A stretch of 6,240 nucleotides of DNA from Pseudomonadota bacterium (GTDB lineage: Bacteria > Pseudomonadota > Gammaproteobacteria > Xanthomonadales > Xanthomonadaceae). The DNA lies in NCBI GenBank assembly GCA_019348095.1, contig JAHWKC010000140.1, forward strand, positions 1-6,240, in the 5' to 3' direction. The notes beneath the pieces are model-generated. The model searched no databases and was not told the origin of the DNA. It saw only the letters and a list, made by a program, of their open reading frames with translations. This document shows, piece after piece, positions 5,513 to 6,240 of the stretch (the stretch's first letter is position 1; each line of letters begins with the position of its first letter). The translations under genes were made by a program, and so were the position numbers.

Positions 5513-6091
5513 TCAGTGTTCGAGGCAGGCGCGCAGTTGCTGCAGGCCGCGGCGGATCCAGCTCTTCACCGATCCCAGCGGCGAGCCGATCCGCGTAGCC
5601 AGCTCCTCGTAGGTCGCGCCATCGAAGAAGGCGGTGCGGATCAGCGTGCGCCGCCGGGTATCGAGCTGCTCCATGCAGGCGCCCAGGCGCTCGCGATCGG
5701 TCGCCGCCGCGGCGCTCCCGGCCGGCGATGCACCGGGGTCGACCACCGTCTCGGCCAGTTCGATCGGCGCGGTGCGCGCCGCCGCGGGCGTCGCGCGCAG
5801 CCGGTCGATGGCCTTGTTGCGGGCGATCATCGCCAGCCAAGTAACCGCGCTGGCACGCGTCGCGTCGAACTGGTCGGCCTTGCGCCAGACGGTCGTGTAG
5901 ACCTCCTGCAGTACGTCCTCGGCCTCGTCGCGGTCGGACATGACCCGCAGGCATACGCCGAACAGCTTGGCCGAGGTCGCCCGGTACAGCTGCTCGAAGG
6001 CCTTGGCGTCGCCACTGGCCACCGAGGCGAGTACTCCAGCCAGGCCATCGTCCCCACTTGCACTCAAGGCCTGCGTCGCCACGTCGCTCAT
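5513..6091 (-). CDS. ECF-type RNA polymerase sigma factor (sigma-70 family, SigK/RpoE-like)
   Basis: The 192-residue protein has the two-domain layout of ECF sigma factors. Region 2 (about 30-100) contains FEQLYRATSAKLFGVCLRVM, the acidic DRDEAEDVLQEVY that contacts RNA polymerase, and WLAMIARNKAIDRLR for -10 recognition. An Ala-rich linker (101-132) follows. Region 4 (about 137-190) has the helix-turn-helix TYEELATRIGSPLGSVKSWIRRGLQQLR for -35 binding. The ATG at 6091 was chosen because it is preceded by GGGGA with a four-base gap and gives normal ECF length; the frame is open to 6196, but upstream residues do not resemble the family. It is followed 13 bases later by its RskA-like anti-sigma gene, so the two are very likely co-transcribed. 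SigK-type pairs commonly autoregulate and respond to envelope or redox stress, but the regulon here is not visible. Confidence 0.93.
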   Translation of the reverse strand: MSDVATQALSASGDDGLAGVLASVASGDAKAFEQLYRATSAKLFGVCLRVMSDRDEAEDVLQEVYTTVWRKADQFDATRASAVTWLAMIARNKAIDRLRATPAAARTAPIELAETVVDPGASPAGSAAAATDRERLGACMEQLDTRRRTLIRTAFFDGATYEELATRIGSPLGSVKSWIRRGLQQLRACLEH

Positions 6092-6123
6092 GCCGTCCCC
6101 GCATTGGATTCTGGTCGGCGCCG

Positions 6124-6129
6124 AGTGTA
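6124..6129 (-). promoter_or_regulatory. Possible -10 element of the sigma/anti-sigma operon
   Basis: TACACT (complement strand) matches four of six -10 consensus bases and lies 32 bases before the sigma ATG. The region at -35 distance (GCCACA at 18-base spacing) is poor. A TGCAACC word farther upstream (complement of 6154-6160) resembles ECF -35 elements but has no matching -10. This is a tentative call. Confidence 0.25.
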
Positions 6130-6178
6130 GCCAAACCGCGACCCGCGTGTGGCGGTTGCATTGACTTCCCACCCGATT

Positions 6179-6196
6179 GTGTTGTCGCGGCAACAC
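6179..6196. promoter_or_regulatory. 18-bp near-palindrome upstream of the ECF sigma gene
   Basis: GTGTTG-TCGCGG-CAACAC forms an 18-base dyad with six perfect outer pairs around a CGCG centre, broken only by one T/G pair. It sits about 88 bases upstream of the sigma start and could be an operator for a dimeric repressor or belong to a divergent gene beyond the window. The remaining 6092-6240 sequence shows no gene that I can support. Confidence 0.4.
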
Positions 6197-6240
6197 GCAT
6201 CGGCCGCCCCCTCAACGATTCTGTCATTGCCATATACGCC

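Noticed and set aside
5496..6233. 245-codon minus-strand frame overlapping the ECF sigma gene
   Set aside because: Out of frame with the unmistakable sigma-70 region 2 and region 4 motifs.

Overview
This is a strongly GC-rich window. Its gene style (RNase R with a long basic, proline-rich N-terminus, a CCA-encoding tRNA-Leu, an ECF sigma/RskA-type pair) fits a gammaproteobacterium of the Xanthomonadaceae/Lysobacter kind. That assignment is an inference from protein resemblance, not a database result.

Layout, left to right. Positions 1-215 (minus) hold the first 71 codons of a sucrase/ferredoxin-like protein that runs off the window. It starts in an ATGA overlap with the end of the next gene. 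Positions 212-2113 (minus) hold RNase R, which is intact through its N-terminal helix-turn-helix, two cold-shock domains and most of the RNB nuclease domain. At about position 311 it loses family similarity and ends 33 codons later, so the catalytic-arginine segment and the S1 domain are absent. Positions 2247-3257 (plus), divergent from rnr, encode a CorA-family divalent-cation transporter with a GMN motif. A tRNA-Leu(CAG) lies at 3316-3402 (minus), with its own -35-like TTGACA promoter and a good intrinsic terminator. Positions 3604-4473 (plus) encode a secreted DUF4198-family protein starting at TTG. A 240-bp convergent spacer (4474-4713) contains a large imperfect inverted repeat, a GC hairpin and a short tandem repeat. 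Positions 4714-5499 and 5513-6091 (minus) form a two-gene unit: an ECF sigma factor followed by its membrane-anchored RskA-type anti-sigma factor. An 18-bp palindrome lies upstream of the sigma gene.

Functionally the window is mostly housekeeping or envelope-related: RNA decay, cation transport, a tRNA, a periplasmic possibly metal-related protein and an envelope-signal sigma switch. I see no integrase, transposase, CRISPR or phage gene. The point most worth a second look is the in-frame loss of the RNase R 3' end and its direct junction to the sucrase/ferredoxin-like gene. This is either a real rearrangement or an assembly chimera. I found no convincing new multi-gene system.
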